Shown one piece after another: positions 26,642-35,647 of a DNA stretch of 64,000 nt; the first letter of the stretch is position 1, and each line of letters begins with the position of its first letter. This stretch comes from an uncultured Bacteroidales bacterium. Its GTDB lineage: Bacteria > Bacteroidota > Bacteroidia > Bacteroidales > FEN-979. Location of the stretch: contig CAIQUS010000069.1 of assembly GCA_903875045.1 (NCBI GenBank), forward strand, positions 1 through 64,000, given 5' to 3'. A program made the translations under genes and the position numbers. Under the pieces are notes generated by a model. That model ran no database searches and had not been told where the DNA came from. It worked only from the letters and a program-made list of their open reading frames with translations.

Positions 26642-28348
26642 ATGAAGATCGCCCTTGCTCAGTTGAACTATCGCGTTGGTGATTTCGAAAAAAACATTTC
26701 ACGAATTACGGATTCCATAGCGCAGGCAAAATTACAACAGGCTGATTTGATTGTTTTTGCCGAACTGTCTATTTGTGGTTATCCGCCGCGCGATTTTCTC
26801 GAATTCAACGATTTTATTTACAGATGCAATGAGGCTGTTGAAATAATTGCCGCCAGATGCCAGGGGATCGCTGCCATCGTTGGGGCTCCCTCAGCCAATC
26901 CGGCCCCAAAGGGGAAACCACTCTATAATACAGCCTGGTTTCTGGCCGATGGGAAAATTCTTGCCAAATCTCATAAAACACTTCTCCCGAATTATGATGT
27001 TTTTGATGAATACCGGTATTTTGAACCAAACAGGCTCCCTTATTCTGTAGTGGAATACAATGGATTTCGATTTGCGGTGACGATCTGTGAAGATTTGTGG
27101 AATATCACCAACGACCCGCTCTATATTCGTAATCCTATGGATGAACTGGTTAAGCTGAACCCCGATGTCATCATCAACATTGCCGCTTCACCGTTTCACT
27201 ACAATCAACCAGAAATGAGACGCGACATCCTGGTTCGGAATGCCCGTAAATACAACCTGCCCGTCTTTTATGTCAATCAGGTGGGCGGACAAACCGAACT
27301 GATATTCGATGGCGGATCAATGGTTGTTGATTCGCAAGGGGAGGTAGTCGCTCAATTGAAGGCGTTTGAGGAAGATCTGGGGATTTTTGAAATTGGAAAT
27401 TGGAAATTGGAAACTGGAAACCCGAAACAGCCCCCCCCTCCATTATCACATCATCAAATTACCACATTATCACATCATCATATCATCACATCATCAAATT
27501 CCTTTCATCCCATCAACTTAATCCACTCCGCCTTGATTTTAGGAATCCGGGATTATTTCGGGAAGCTAGGATTTTCCAAAGCGATTCTGGGTTTGTCGGG
27601 CGGTATTGATTCCGCAGTTACCCTGGTACTGGCTGCACAGGCACTTGGAAATGAAAATGTCAGGGCGATCCTGCTGCCATCACAGTTTTCGTCGGATCAC
27701 AGCATTTCAGATGCGGTTGCTTTGGCTGAAAATCTCCATGTTCCCTTTGATATCATTCCGATTGCCGAAGGGTTTCAATCATTTGAAAAAATGCTTCAGC
27801 CACAATTCGCCGGATTGCCATTTAACCTCGCTGAGGAGAATATCCAGGCAAGGATCCGGGCAGTAATACTCATGGCCTTATCCAATAAATTTGGTTACAT
27901 TCTTCTGAACACTTCCAATAAAAGTGAAGCAGCAGTGGGTTACGGAACACTATATGGAGATATGTGCGGTGGGCTGTCGGTGTTAGGAGATGTATACAAG
28001 ACACAGGTTTACGAACTGGCACGGTACATCAACAAAGATGAGGAGATAATTCCGCAGAACTCAATCCTGAAACCACCTTCAGCCGAATTGCGGCCCGATC
28101 AGAAAGATTCCGATTCATTGCCTGAGTATGAGATCCTCGATCAGGTGCTTTACCGGTACATCGAACAACGCAACGGACCAGACGAACTGATTGCTGCCGG
28201 ATTCGATGAAACCATGGTAAAAAAGGTGTTGAAGCTGGTCAACACCAATGAATACAAGCGCTATCAGACACCACCCATTCTCAGGGTGTCGCCGAAAGCG
28301 TTCGGAATGGGACGCCGCATGCCCATCGTTGCAAAATACCTGGCCTGA
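26642..28348 (+). CDS. nadE: glutamine-dependent NAD(+) synthase with in-frame repeat insertion
   Basis: Two-domain NAD synthetase, 568 residues. The N-terminal nitrilase-type amidase (residues 1-245; ADLIVFAELSICGYPP, CEDLWNI catalytic Cys, LLPNYDVFDEYRYF) delivers ammonia to the C-terminal synthetase (from about 290; ILGLSGGIDSAVT P-loop, NTSNKSEAAVGYGT). Between them, residues about 249-287 are not protein-like: NWKLETGNPKQPPPP then SHHQITTLSHHHIITSSN. They derive from two tandem arrays of the types otherwise found between genes. The insertion is in frame and lies in the interdomain linker, so the enzyme is probably still active. It is convergent with nifU. Confidence 0.92.
   Translation: MKIALAQLNYRVGDFEKNISRITDSIAQAKLQQADLIVFAELSICGYPPRDFLEFNDFIYRCNEAVEIIAARCQGIAAIVGAPSANPAPKGKPLYNTAWFLADGKILAKSHKTLLPNYDVFDEYRYFEPNRLPYSVVEYNGFRFAVTICEDLWNITNDPLYIRNPMDELVKLNPDVIINIAASPFHYNQPEMRRDILVRNARKYNLPVFYVNQVGGQTELIFDGGSMVVDSQGEVVAQLKAFEEDLGIFEIGNWKLETGNPKQPPPPLSHHQITTLSHHHIITSSNSFHPINLIHSALILGIRDYFGKLGFSKAILGLSGGIDSAVTLVLAAQALGNENVRAILLPSQFSSDHSISDAVALAENLHVPFDIIPIAEGFQSFEKMLQPQFAGLPFNLAEENIQARIRAVILMALSNKFGYILLNTSNKSEAAVGYGTLYGDMCGGLSVLGDVYKTQVYELARYINKDEEIIPQNSILKPPSAELRPDQKDSDSLPEYEILDQVLYRYIEQRNGPDELIAAGFDETMVKKVLKLVNTNEYKRYQTPPILRVSPKAFGMGRRMPIVAKYLA
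27388..27502 (+). repeat. two short tandem arrays inside nadE
   Basis: A GGAAATT-family array (27388-27422) followed by a run of ATCACATC/CATCAAATT-type units (27441-27502), all in frame. They code the linker-like insertion in NadE. Confidence 0.88.
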
Positions 28349-28375
28349 AGCGCGACTTAATGCCTGGTTATTATA

Positions 28376-28624
28376 TTACTCCGCAGTGACCGATTCAACA
28401 GCTTTTATTTCCGGAAGTGCTCTGATCACTGCTGCTTCAATGCCGTTTTTAAGTGTCATTTGGCTGTGTGGGCAATTTCCGCACATACCCAGCAACCGGA
28501 TGTTCACGGTATTGTCTTCGGTGAGATTTACATATTCAATATCACCGCCATCGGCCTGAAGATATGGACGTATCTGCTCCAGCACATTTTTTACTTTCGA
28601 TTCGAGTTCTTGGTTGGCTATCAT
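28376..28624 (-). CDS. NifU-like C-terminal domain Fe-S scaffold protein
   Basis: Single NifU C-terminal domain, 82 residues, a carrier for [4Fe-4S] clusters. The motif LGMCGNCPHSQMTLKNGIE holds the CxxC (Cys48, Cys51), and RPYLQADGGDIEYV is the conserved N-terminal helix region. It lies just downstream of mrp, on the same strand, which is logical because Mrp/ApbC is also an Fe-S carrier ATPase. The intervening 151 bases are filled largely with two tandem arrays. Confidence 0.93.
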   Translation of the reverse strand: MIANQELESKVKNVLEQIRPYLQADGGDIEYVNLTEDNTVNIRLLGMCGNCPHSQMTLKNGIEAAVIRALPEIKAVESVTAE

Positions 28625-28631
28625 TGGAAAA

Positions 28632-28670
28632 GGATTTGAAAATTTGAAGATTTGAAGATTTGAAAATTTG
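28632..28670 (+). repeat. tandem array, 8-base unit AAGATTTG
   Basis: Four to five units (AAAATTTG, AAGATTTG twice, AAAATTTG) directly upstream of the nifU-like start. Same family at 41866. Confidence 0.88.
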
Positions 28671-28710
28671 TTAAGATCAATGAATTTAAATTCAATTTTT
28701 TACTCTAATG

Positions 28711-28777
28711 ACCCGTCACCTGTCACCTGTCACGTGTTACCCGTCACCTGTCACCTGTCACGTGTTACCCGTCACCT
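28711..28777 (+). repeat. tandem array, 7-base unit CCTGTCA in a 28-base higher-order repeat
   Basis: A 28-base block (four 7-base units, starting ACCCGTCACCTGTCACCTGT) occurs at 28711-28738 and 28739-28766, then partially at 28767-28777. The array ends at the mrp stop codon. Confidence 0.9.
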
Positions 28778-29867
28778 ATTCTCCGCCCCCAAAAATCTCC
28801 CTGATCGAATTGCTGATGGCTATCTGTTGCGCCACGGTCTCAGCTAAATTCAGGAAGGCAGGTGAAACAGGCGATTGATCGTCAAGGGCAATAGGAACCC
28901 CGGAATCACCTGAATCGGCAATGGCAGGGACGATTGGGATCTGGCCCAGCAGCGGGATATTGAGTTCCGCAGCGAATTTTTTACAACCGCCTTCACCAAA
29001 AATAAAATATTTTTTTTCCGGTGATTCAGGGGGTGAAAAATAGGCCATGTTTTCAACCAAACCAAGTATTGGGATGTTGATTTTGTCATTGCGGAACATA
29101 TCGGCGGCTTTGCGCACATCAGCAATGGCAACCTGTTGAGGGGTACTCACAATAATGGCTCCCGTGAGAGGGAAGTCCTGGATCAATGTGAGGGGTATGT
29201 CGCCGGTACCTGGCGGAAGGTCGATCACCATGTAGTCGAGTGCACCCCATTCGGCATCGGTGAAGAGCTGGCGAAGGGCCATTGAAGCCATTGGTCCGCG
29301 CCAGATGAGCGCTTTCGACTGGTCAACGAAAAAACCGATCGACAAAACCTTGATCCCGAATTTCTCAAACGGATAAACGAAGGTCCTGCCGTCTTTGTCA
29401 TACCCTGTCGGGCGTTCGTTGAGCATGCCAAACATCATGGGAATAGAGGGTCCGTAAATGTCAGCATCAATCAGCCCGACCTTTGCTCCGGTTTTTGACA
29501 GCGCAATGGCGAGGTTCACAGCAACAGTTGATTTTCCAACACCACCTTTCCCGGATCCAACCGCAATGATGTTTTTTACGTTTTTAAGCATGGCATCTGT
29601 CTCCTTGCGCCGGGAAGTAACCCGGGAGGTCATATTTACTGTGACTTCGGCAGCAGGATCAACATATTGATGGATTGCATCGACACACGACTGCCTGATC
29701 TGGTTTTTCAGCGGACAAGCAGGGGTGGTCAAAACAACATCAAACGATACTTTGTTGCCGTCAATCGCAATGTTTTCAATCATATTAAGGGAGACCAGGT
29801 CTTTTTTCAGATCCGGGTCATCCACGTGCCTGAGGGCATCAACTATTTGGGTGTTATTCAGGGTCAT
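28776..29867 (-). CDS. Mrp/NBP35-type Fe-S cluster carrier ATPase
   Basis: Deviant-Walker-A P-loop ATPase of 363 residues, thought to load Fe-S clusters onto targets. The MIP18/DUF59 domain is residues 1-75 (ALRHVDDPDLKKDLVSLNMI). The P loop GSGKGGVGKST is at 104-114, DADIYGPSIPMM follows, and DLPPGTGDIPLTL is the switch region. The CxxC seen in ApbC near VENM is replaced by YFSPPESPEKKYFIFG, as is usual for Bacteroidota members. The gene ends exactly where a 7-base array begins. It sits between the MGMT-like and NifU-like genes on the same strand. Confidence 0.93.
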   Translation of the reverse strand: MTLNNTQIVDALRHVDDPDLKKDLVSLNMIENIAIDGNKVSFDVVLTTPACPLKNQIRQSCVDAIHQYVDPAAEVTVNMTSRVTSRRKETDAMLKNVKNIIAVGSGKGGVGKSTVAVNLAIALSKTGAKVGLIDADIYGPSIPMMFGMLNERPTGYDKDGRTFVYPFEKFGIKVLSIGFFVDQSKALIWRGPMASMALRQLFTDAEWGALDYMVIDLPPGTGDIPLTLIQDFPLTGAIIVSTPQQVAIADVRKAADMFRNDKINIPILGLVENMAYFSPPESPEKKYFIFGEGGCKKFAAELNIPLLGQIPIVPAIADSGDSGVPIALDDQSPVSPAFLNLAETVAQQIAISNSIREIFGGGE

Positions 29868-29886
29868 TTTTTGGGGTTATTGGTTT

Positions 29887-29929
29887 GGTGAATGGGTAAA
29901 TGAGTGGGCGAGTGGGCGAGTGGGCGGGA
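29887..29929 (+). repeat. tandem array, 8-base unit GTGGGCGA
   Basis: Five or so units (GTGAATGG, GTAAATGA, GTGGGCGA twice, GTGGGCGG) filling the gap between mrp and the MGMT-like gene. Confidence 0.88.
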
Positions 29930-29935
29930 ATAGCA

Positions 29936-30307
29936 TCATAGTTCCTGGTAATTTTCAATTTTCAATTCTTTGTTTGGATCCCAGAAAACTTCCGCAAATC
30001 TGGTAATCTGGTCATTTTTAATTTCGATTCCTTCATTTTCAAGTAACTGTTGCATGATAGCCGGGTTTCCGAAATGATGTTTGCCGGTTAACAGTCCGTT
30101 ACGGTTGACCACCCGGTGTGCGGGAATATCCGTAACCTGCATGTGTGCGGCATTCATTGCCCAGCCAACCATCCTGGCTGAACCGCGTGTGGCAATGTAC
30201 CCGGCGATGGCCCCGTATGATGTTACACGGCCATAAGGAATAAGCCTTACCACGGCAAACACATTTTCGAAAAAAGATCCGGAATTTTGTTTGGTACCTG
30301 TGGTCAT
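29936..30307 (-). CDS. alkyltransferase-like (MGMT family) protein lacking the active cysteine
   Basis: MGMT DNA-binding domain protein of 123 residues. It has the family helix-turn-helix PYGRVTSYGAIAGYIA and the motif region DIPAHRVVNRNGLLTG, where the alkyl-accepting PCHR cysteine is replaced by alanine (PAHR). It therefore cannot accept an alkyl group. Alkyltransferase-like proteins (Atl, with Trp at this position) bind O6-alkylguanine and recruit nucleotide excision repair, a plausible role here. The start overlaps the merR stop as TAATG, so it is translationally coupled. Confidence 0.85.
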   Translation of the reverse strand: MTTGTKQNSGSFFENVFAVVRLIPYGRVTSYGAIAGYIATRGSARMVGWAMNAAHMQVTDIPAHRVVNRNGLLTGKHHFGNPAIMQQLLENEGIEIKNDQITRFAEVFWDPNKELKIENYQEL

Positions 30308-30642
30308 TAAAGCTGCTCCTTTATATCCAGCAGAAACGCTTTAATCCGGTTGAGCGAATCAATGGCCTCCACTTTGTTCACTACATCTTCCTTGTTTTCC
30401 TTCAGCTTGTCTTTGGCACCTTGTAAAGTAAACCCACGCTCTTTTACCAGATGGTAGATAATCCGAAGATTATCCAGGTCTTTTTGGGTGAATAATCGGT
30501 TTCCTTTCTTGTTTTTCATGGGTTTGAGAACATCAAATTCCTTTTCCCAAAACCGAATCAGCGAAGCATTCACATCAAACAATTCAGCTACCTCGCCGAT
30601 TGAATAATAGATCTTTTCAATTTTTGCATTTTTCCTTAACAT
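30307..30642 (-). CDS. MerR family transcriptional regulator
   Basis: MerR-type winged-helix regulator of 111 residues from ATG 30642 (an in-frame TTG at 30648 is less likely). The DNA-binding domain reads YYSIGEVAELFDVNASLIRFWEKEFDVL, followed by the wing NRLFTQKDLDNLRIIYHLV and a short dimerisation helix. No C-terminal effector domain is present, so the signal is unknown. The same single-domain MerR is frequently found near M23 peptidase and alaS in Bacteroidota, as here. Overlaps the downstream alkyltransferase-like gene by one base. Confidence 0.9.
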   Translation of the reverse strand: MLRKNAKIEKIYYSIGEVAELFDVNASLIRFWEKEFDVLKPMKNKKGNRLFTQKDLDNLRIIYHLVKERGFTLQGAKDKLKENKEDVVNKVEAIDSLNRIKAFLLDIKEQL

Positions 30643-30653
30643 CGTCAAATTGG

Positions 30654-31628
30654 CTAATCCATGGTTTGTGACGGTTGGGCCGACAATTCAAGCATCATCT
30701 GGAACTGTTGTGGCGTAATGTCATTGAAAAAGAAAAAAATCGGGTTTACCGGTACACCGTTTTTCCTTACCTCATAATGCAAATGGGGTGAAGTTGATTT
30801 ACCGGTATTCCCAACATAACCAATGATTTGCCCGCGCAGAATTTTCTGACCGGGTTTGACAAATATTCTCGAAAGGTGGGCATAAACAGTTTGATAACTG
30901 TATCCGTGATTGATGCGGATTTCATTGCCGTATCCACCCTGCACATCGCGGCCGGCATCGGTAACTGTACCATTGCCTGTGGCATATATTTCGGTTCCGA
31001 CGGTTGCCGAAAAATCCATCCCTTCATGAAACTTCCTGACCTTGTAAAAGGGATCCATCCGTGCACCAAAATATGAACCAATCCGCTTGAGATCTTTATT
31101 GTTGACCGGCTGAATGGCAGGGATAGAAACCAACATCCTCTCTTTGTTCTTTGCGAGGTCAAAAACCTCATCAAAGGATTTTGACTGAACATAAAGTTTT
31201 CCTAAAATCCGGTCCATCGTTTTTTCTGTCTCAATGATGAGATCAGAGTTGGTGTAACCTTTCAGCGCTTCATAACGGTCGATTCCTCCAATTCCGGCTG
31301 AACGAATCGAGTTGGGAATGGGTTCTGCCTCAAAAATCACCCGGTAAATATTGTCGTCGCGGTCCTGAAGGTCGGCTATGATTTTTGTCACTTTATCAAG
31401 CTGATCATTCAAAATCTGGTACTGTAGCTTCATCTGGTCAATCTCCCGCTTCTGGGCTTTTTCCTTTGGGGAATCCAGGAAATTGTAAGCAATCACCAGC
31501 ACCACAGCCGCAAATACAACACCTGTCGACAGGTGTGAGAAAAAATACAACAAACGCTTCCGCATCGTTGTATGCACCCGGTCGAAGGTTAATGACTTTT
31601 TATTGAATTTGTACTTTACCTTACTCAT
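30654..31628 (-). CDS. M23 family metallopeptidase, membrane-anchored
   Basis: Peptidoglycan endopeptidase of the LytM/M23 family, 324 residues from ATG 31628. One transmembrane helix is at about residues 31-50 (VVFAAVVLVIAYNF), followed by a coiled coil (about 55-105) and a C-terminal LytM domain. Zinc-binding residues are visible in RKFHEGMDFSATVGTEIYA (H and D) and SPHLHYEVRKNG (HLH). This is the arrangement of periplasmic cell-division or elongation hydrolases anchored in the inner membrane. It is upstream of merR and divergent from alaS. Confidence 0.92.
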   Translation of the reverse strand: MSKVKYKFNKKSLTFDRVHTTMRKRLLYFFSHLSTGVVFAAVVLVIAYNFLDSPKEKAQKREIDQMKLQYQILNDQLDKVTKIIADLQDRDDNIYRVIFEAEPIPNSIRSAGIGGIDRYEALKGYTNSDLIIETEKTMDRILGKLYVQSKSFDEVFDLAKNKERMLVSIPAIQPVNNKDLKRIGSYFGARMDPFYKVRKFHEGMDFSATVGTEIYATGNGTVTDAGRDVQGGYGNEIRINHGYSYQTVYAHLSRIFVKPGQKILRGQIIGYVGNTGKSTSPHLHYEVRKNGVPVNPIFFFFNDITPQQFQMMLELSAQPSQTMD

Positions 31629-31673
31629 CAACAGGTAATAAAGAATTGTTCAAAACAGGCAGGCTAACAGCTA

Positions 31674-31699
31674 CAAAATTAAGTAAATAATTAACTTTG
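31674..31699. promoter_or_regulatory. divergent -7 boxes between the M23 gene and alaS
   Basis: Minus-strand TAATTTTG (31681-31674) faces the M23 peptidase gene and plus-strand TAACTTTG (31692-31699) faces alaS. A small hairpin AGCCG-TTTT-CGGCT (31701-31714) follows in the alaS leader. Confidence 0.5.
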
Positions 31700-31762
31700 C
31701 AGCCGTTTTCGGCTTTTAAAAAATGTTAAAGATTGTTAATGATTTGTTAATCTTATAATTAG

Positions 31763-34480
31763 ATGAATAATACAGATATCCGCCAGGCTTTCCTTGATTT
31801 CTTTCAGTCAAAACAACATACCATCGTTCCATCCGCACCCATGGTGGTAAAGAACGACCCGACACTGATGTTTACCAACGCCGGCATGAACCAGTTTAAA
31901 GATATTTTTCTGGGTAACCAGGAAGGTAAACACAAACGGGTGGCCGACACCCAAAAATGTTTGCGTGTTTCCGGTAAACACAATGATCTCGAGGAAGTTG
32001 GTCATGATACCTATCATCACACCATGTTCGAAATGCTGGGCAACTGGTCGTTCGGTGATTATTTTAAACAAGAGGCCATTGCATGGGGATGGGAATTACT
32101 CACTGAAGTATTGAAAATTGACAAGGAATGTCTTTATGTGACTGTTTTTGAAGGCGATGACAAGGAGGGTCTGGCCCGTGACCATGAAGCATTTGAATTC
32201 TGGAAACAGCATATCCCTGAAGAACGGATTCTTCTGGGCTCGAAAAAAGATAACTTCTGGGAGATGGGTGATACCGGCCCGTGTGGCCCATGTTCTGAAA
32301 TTCATGCCGATATCCGCGACGAAGCTGAAAAACTCAGGATTCCGGGGAAAGACCTTGTGAACAAAGGTGATCCGCATGTGATCGAAATCTGGAACCTGGT
32401 ATTTATTCAGTTCAACAGAATGGCCAGCGGCCAGCTTGTTGAACTTCCGGCTAAACATGTTGATACAGGGATGGGTTTTGAAAGGCTTTGCATGGTGATG
32501 CAGGGAACAAAATCAAATTACGATACCGATGTATTCCAGCCAATCATCCAGGTAATTGCCCGGAAGGCCGGTGTGAGATATGGGGATAATAAAAAGTCAG
32601 ACATTGCCATGCGGGTGATCGCAGACCATCTGCGAGCCATTTCCTTTGCCATTGCCGACGGGCAACTCCCTTCGAATGTCAAAGCAGGATATGTGATCCG
32701 CCGGATTTTACGGAGGGCTGTGCGATATGGTTATGCTTTCCTTGGTTTCAAAGAGCCGTTTATCAATGAATTAATCCCTGTGCTGATTTCCCAGATGGGA
32801 CAAGTTTTTCCAGAATTGGTTTCACAAAAAGAATTGATTACCAATGTGATCCGGGAAGAAGAATCGGCATTTCTCAGGACCTTGGCAACAGGAATTCAGC
32901 GATTTAACAGTTATATAGCTACACCCCAACCCCTCCCCAAACAGGGAGAGTCCCTTCCAGGAAACCCTGGCGGAAATACGACAGCTCTAGATGCCGCCGA
33001 AAATCGTCAATCGTCAATCGTCAATCGTCCATCAGTCATCGATGGCCCCTTCGCCTTCGAACTCTACGACACCTTTGGCTTCCCCATCGACCTCACAGAA
33101 CTCATGGCAAGGGAAATTGGCTGGACGGTCGACATGGAAGGTTTTTCAAAAGGCCTTGCTGCTCAGAAGGCCAGATCCCGGCAGGATGCAGTTGTTGACA
33201 CCTCCGACTGGGTTACACTGGTTGAGGATGCCGGGATGCCCGAATTTATCGGGTACGATCTTCTCCGGACTGAGACTGTAATTACCCGATACCGGAAAGT
33301 GGTGAGCAAAGGGGAAGAACTTTTTCACATCGTACTTGCACAGACACCTTTTTATGCCGAGTCGGGCGGACAGGTCGGCGACAGAGGATGGTTGGTATCA
33401 GGGGATGAAAAAATTGAGATCATTGATACGGTAAAAGAGAACGAACTCATCATTCTGATTGCCAAATCCATGCCTTCAAATCCTTCTCATCCGGTTGTAG
33501 TCATTGTGGACGATGTCAAACGGCGGAACACCGAGAATAATCATTCCGCCACACACCTCATGCATGCAGCCCTGAGGAGCGTGCTTGGCAACCATGTAGA
33601 GCAAAAAGGTTCCCTGGTCGATGAAAACAGGCTTCGTTTCGATTTTACTCACTTTGCCAAGGTGAGCAAGGAGGAAATTGCCCGTGTTGAGGCAATCGTA
33701 AATGAAAAAATCAGGGAGAATATCGTGTTGCAAGAGGAACGTTCCCTCCCGATCGCCGAAGCCAAAGCCCGTGGCGCCATGGCACTTTTCGGGGAAAAAT
33801 ACGGTAACCATGTTCGTGTAATCACATTTGATCCGGGCTATTCAGTGGAATTGTGCGGAGGAACACACGTTCCGGCGACCGGACAGATTGGTCTCTTTAA
33901 AATTATTTCAGAAGGAGCCATCGCAGCAGGGATAAGACGCATTGAAGGCATCACCGCAGGGAAAGCTGAAGAATACTGGAATTCCCGCGATCTTCTGCTG
34001 GGAGAAATCAGTGATTTGTTAAAAAATCCGAAAGAGTTGTTGAAAGGAGTAAATAATTTACTCGAAGAAAACCAGGAGCTCAAAAAGCAGGTAGCCGAGC
34101 TTGGCAAGCTTAAAATACAGCAACTTAAAGCGGAATATGCCGCAAAGGTGCAACACTACAATGGCATCAACTTTTTAACCATGAAAGTTGACCTGGATGC
34201 AGAAACTGTGAAAAGCCTTGCCTATGAACTGAATGCCTCCATTCCCGATCTTTTTCTCGTTCTGGCTACCGAAGCCGACGGAAAGGCAACACTTACAGTG
34301 ATGCTATCTGAAAATCTGGTAAAAGAGCGGAAATTACATGCCGGCAACATCATACGTGAACTGGCGAAGGAGATCCAGGGCGGTGGTGGCGGACAACCCC
34401 ACATTGCCACGGCCGGCGGGAAAAACCCGGCCGGGATTCCGGCGGCGCTGGAGAAGGCGAGGGGATTTGTGGCGGGGTAG
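31763..34480 (+). CDS. alaS: alanyl-tRNA synthetase with in-frame repeat insertion
   Basis: Class II aminoacyl-tRNA synthetase, 905 residues. The catalytic core starts [21 protein letters not shown], with motif 2 [10 protein letters not shown]. The editing domain shows the zinc site HSATHL and CGGTH. The C-terminal oligomerisation and DHHA1 domains end in [17 protein letters not shown]. Residues about 388-428 are foreign-looking ([18 protein letters not shown], then [11 protein letters not shown]) and correspond to intergenic repeat DNA inserted between the aminoacylation and editing regions. The protein is therefore about 30 residues longer than usual (near 875) but otherwise complete, with no stop or shift. 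Confidence 0.93.
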   Translation: MNNTDIRQAFLDFFQSKQHTIVPSAPMVVKNDPTLMFTNAGMNQFKDIFLGNQEGKHKRVADTQKCLRVSGKHNDLEEVGHDTYHHTMFEMLGNWSFGDYFKQEAIAWGWELLTEVLKIDKECLYVTVFEGDDKEGLARDHEAFEFWKQHIPEERILLGSKKDNFWEMGDTGPCGPCSEIHADIRDEAEKLRIPGKDLVNKGDPHVIEIWNLVFIQFNRMASGQLVELPAKHVDTGMGFERLCMVMQGTKSNYDTDVFQPIIQVIARKAGVRYGDNKKSDIAMRVIADHLRAISFAIADGQLPSNVKAGYVIRRILRRAVRYGYAFLGFKEPFINELIPVLISQMGQVFPELVSQKELITNVIREEESAFLRTLATGIQRFNSYIATPQPLPKQGESLPGNPGGNTTALDAAENRQSSIVNRPSVIDGPFAFELYDTFGFPIDLTELMAREIGWTVDMEGFSKGLAAQKARSRQDAVVDTSDWVTLVEDAGMPEFIGYDLLRTETVITRYRKVVSKGEELFHIVLAQTPFYAESGGQVGDRGWLVSGDEKIEIIDTVKENELIILIAKSMPSNPSHPVVVIVDDVKRRNTENNHSATHLMHAALRSVLGNHVEQKGSLVDENRLRFDFTHFAKVSKEEIARVEAIVNEKIRENIVLQEERSLPIAEAKARGAMALFGEKYGNHVRVITFDPGYSVELCGGTHVPATGQIGLFKIISEGAIAAGIRRIEGITAGKAEEYWNSRDLLLGEISDLLKNPKELLKGVNNLLEENQELKKQVAELGKLKIQQLKAEYAAKVQHYNGINFLTMKVDLDAETVKSLAYELNASIPDLFLVLATEADGKATLTVMLSENLVKERKLHAGNIIRELAKEIQGGGGGQPHIATAGGKNPAGIPAALEKARGFVAG
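32924..33045 (+). repeat. repeat DNA inserted in frame in alaS
   Basis: Left part: a CCCCAACCCCTCCCC stretch with a small GGGAG complement, related to the 37-base element at 43984. Right part: a 7-base array ATCGTCA (three to four units, 33003-33040). Confidence 0.85.
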
Positions 34481-34564
34481 GGTGGTTTACTCACCAGGAT
34501 GTCAATCGCGCAGGCCTCTCACCGCAAAAGTATTCCACCTGGTCCCCTCATAGGTTCTTTCCTG

Positions 34565-34580
34565 AAATGCAATTGCATTT
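34565..34580. terminator. possible terminator after alaS; region 34481-34837 otherwise empty
   Basis: Perfect palindrome AAATGCAATTGCATTT followed by TTCATTT. The 357-base gap between the convergent alaS and sdhB stops holds nothing else I can support; an 87-codon minus-strand reading there has no protein-like character. Confidence 0.35.
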
Positions 34581-34837
34581 TCATTTCAAATCATTGCCAG
34601 AATATTTCCGGGATGGTACCATAACTTTGCCGGGTTGCCGGTATTTTGGGGACTGGAATGAGGGCTAATGAACGAACCGGATATTTCAGTTTTTTCTTTG
34701 TTTTTCCGGTGAAACTGATATTTGAATCAATTTCGACCAATTTGAATCGGATTAGCGGAGCCATAAAGTTTTTATAGCTTAATCCGGAAAAATCGAAAAG
34801 GTAATACGTTAAAAAGAAAAAGTTATTAACAAAATGA

Positions 34838-35578
34838 TCAAATAACCTTCGCACACATGAACTCCCGGTTCATCCGGGCAATGTTTGAGCGGGAAATCAG
34901 CTTCGGACATTCAGCTTCGCAGGCATAGGTATTGGTGCAATTACCGAAACCCAGTTCGTCCATCTTTTTCACCATCCTCATCACCCGTTGTTTAGCTTCA
35001 ATCTGTCCCTGGGGTAAAAGGGCAAACTGAGAAACCTTTGCTGAAACAAAAAGCATGGCGGAGGCATTCTTGCAGGCGGCGACACAGGCACCACAGCCAA
35101 TGCAGGAGGCTGCGTCCATGGCCAGTTCCGAATTTTCTTTGCCCACCAGGATGTTGTTGGCTTCGGCAGCGCCACCGGTATTCACTGAAATATATCCGCC
35201 TTCCTGGATGATTTTGTCAAATGCAGAACGATCTACCATCAGATCCTTGATAACCGGGAATGGTTTCGCACGCCAGGGCTCAATGACGATGGTATCGCCA
35301 TCCTTGAATTTCCGCATGTGCAACTGACAGGCTGTTACTGCATCATCAGGGCCATGAGGACGGCCATTGATATATAAACTGCACATTCCGCAGATACCTT
35401 CCCGGCAATCGTGGTCAAATACCACAGGCTCTTCATTCTTCGCAATCAGTTGTTCATTGAGAATATCCAGCATCTCCAGGAAAGAACAATTCGGTGAAAT
35501 GTTGTCAATGGAGTAAGTGACAAATTTTCCGGTGGATTTCGCATCCTTCTGCCTCCAGATTTTCAGCGTCAGTTTCAT
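34838..35578 (-). CDS. sdhB: succinate dehydrogenase/fumarate reductase iron-sulfur subunit
   Basis: Fe-S subunit, 246 residues, carrying electrons between flavin and the quinone site. The [2Fe-2S] ligands are in [15 protein letters not shown], with the fourth Cys in VTACQLHM. The [4Fe-4S] set is in [13 protein letters not shown] and the last cluster in [13 protein letters not shown]. The length and motifs are those of the Bacteroidota-type Frd/Sdh (B-type, di-heme cytochrome b). It is the last gene of the sdhC-sdhA-sdhB operon; a 7-base array separates it from sdhA. Confidence 0.95.
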   Translation of the reverse strand: MKLTLKIWRQKDAKSTGKFVTYSIDNISPNCSFLEMLDILNEQLIAKNEEPVVFDHDCREGICGMCSLYINGRPHGPDDAVTACQLHMRKFKDGDTIVIEPWRAKPFPVIKDLMVDRSAFDKIIQEGGYISVNTGGAAEANNILVGKENSELAMDAASCIGCGACVAACKNASAMLFVSAKVSQFALLPQGQIEAKQRVMRMVKKMDELGFGNCTNTYACEAECPKLISRSNIARMNREFMCAKVI

Positions 35579-35595
35579 ATCTCTAATCTATTTAA

Positions 35596-35646
35596 AATCG
35601 TAAATCATCAATCATCAATCGGTAAATCGTAAATCGTAAATCGTAA
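35596..35646 (+). repeat. tandem array, 7-base unit ATCGTAA/ATCATCA
   Basis: About seven units (ATCGTAA and ATCATCA) filling most of the 69-base gap between sdhA and sdhB. It starts one base after the sdhA stop on the coding strand. Confidence 0.9.
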
Positions 35647-35647
35647 T

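Noticed and set aside
28632..28777. CRISPR array between nifU and mrp
   Set aside because: The repeats are 7-8 bases with no unique spacers and no cas genes.
34591..34854. 87-codon minus-strand reading after sdhB
   Set aside because: No domain, no start signal, it overlaps the sdhB end, and composition is unlike neighbouring genes.
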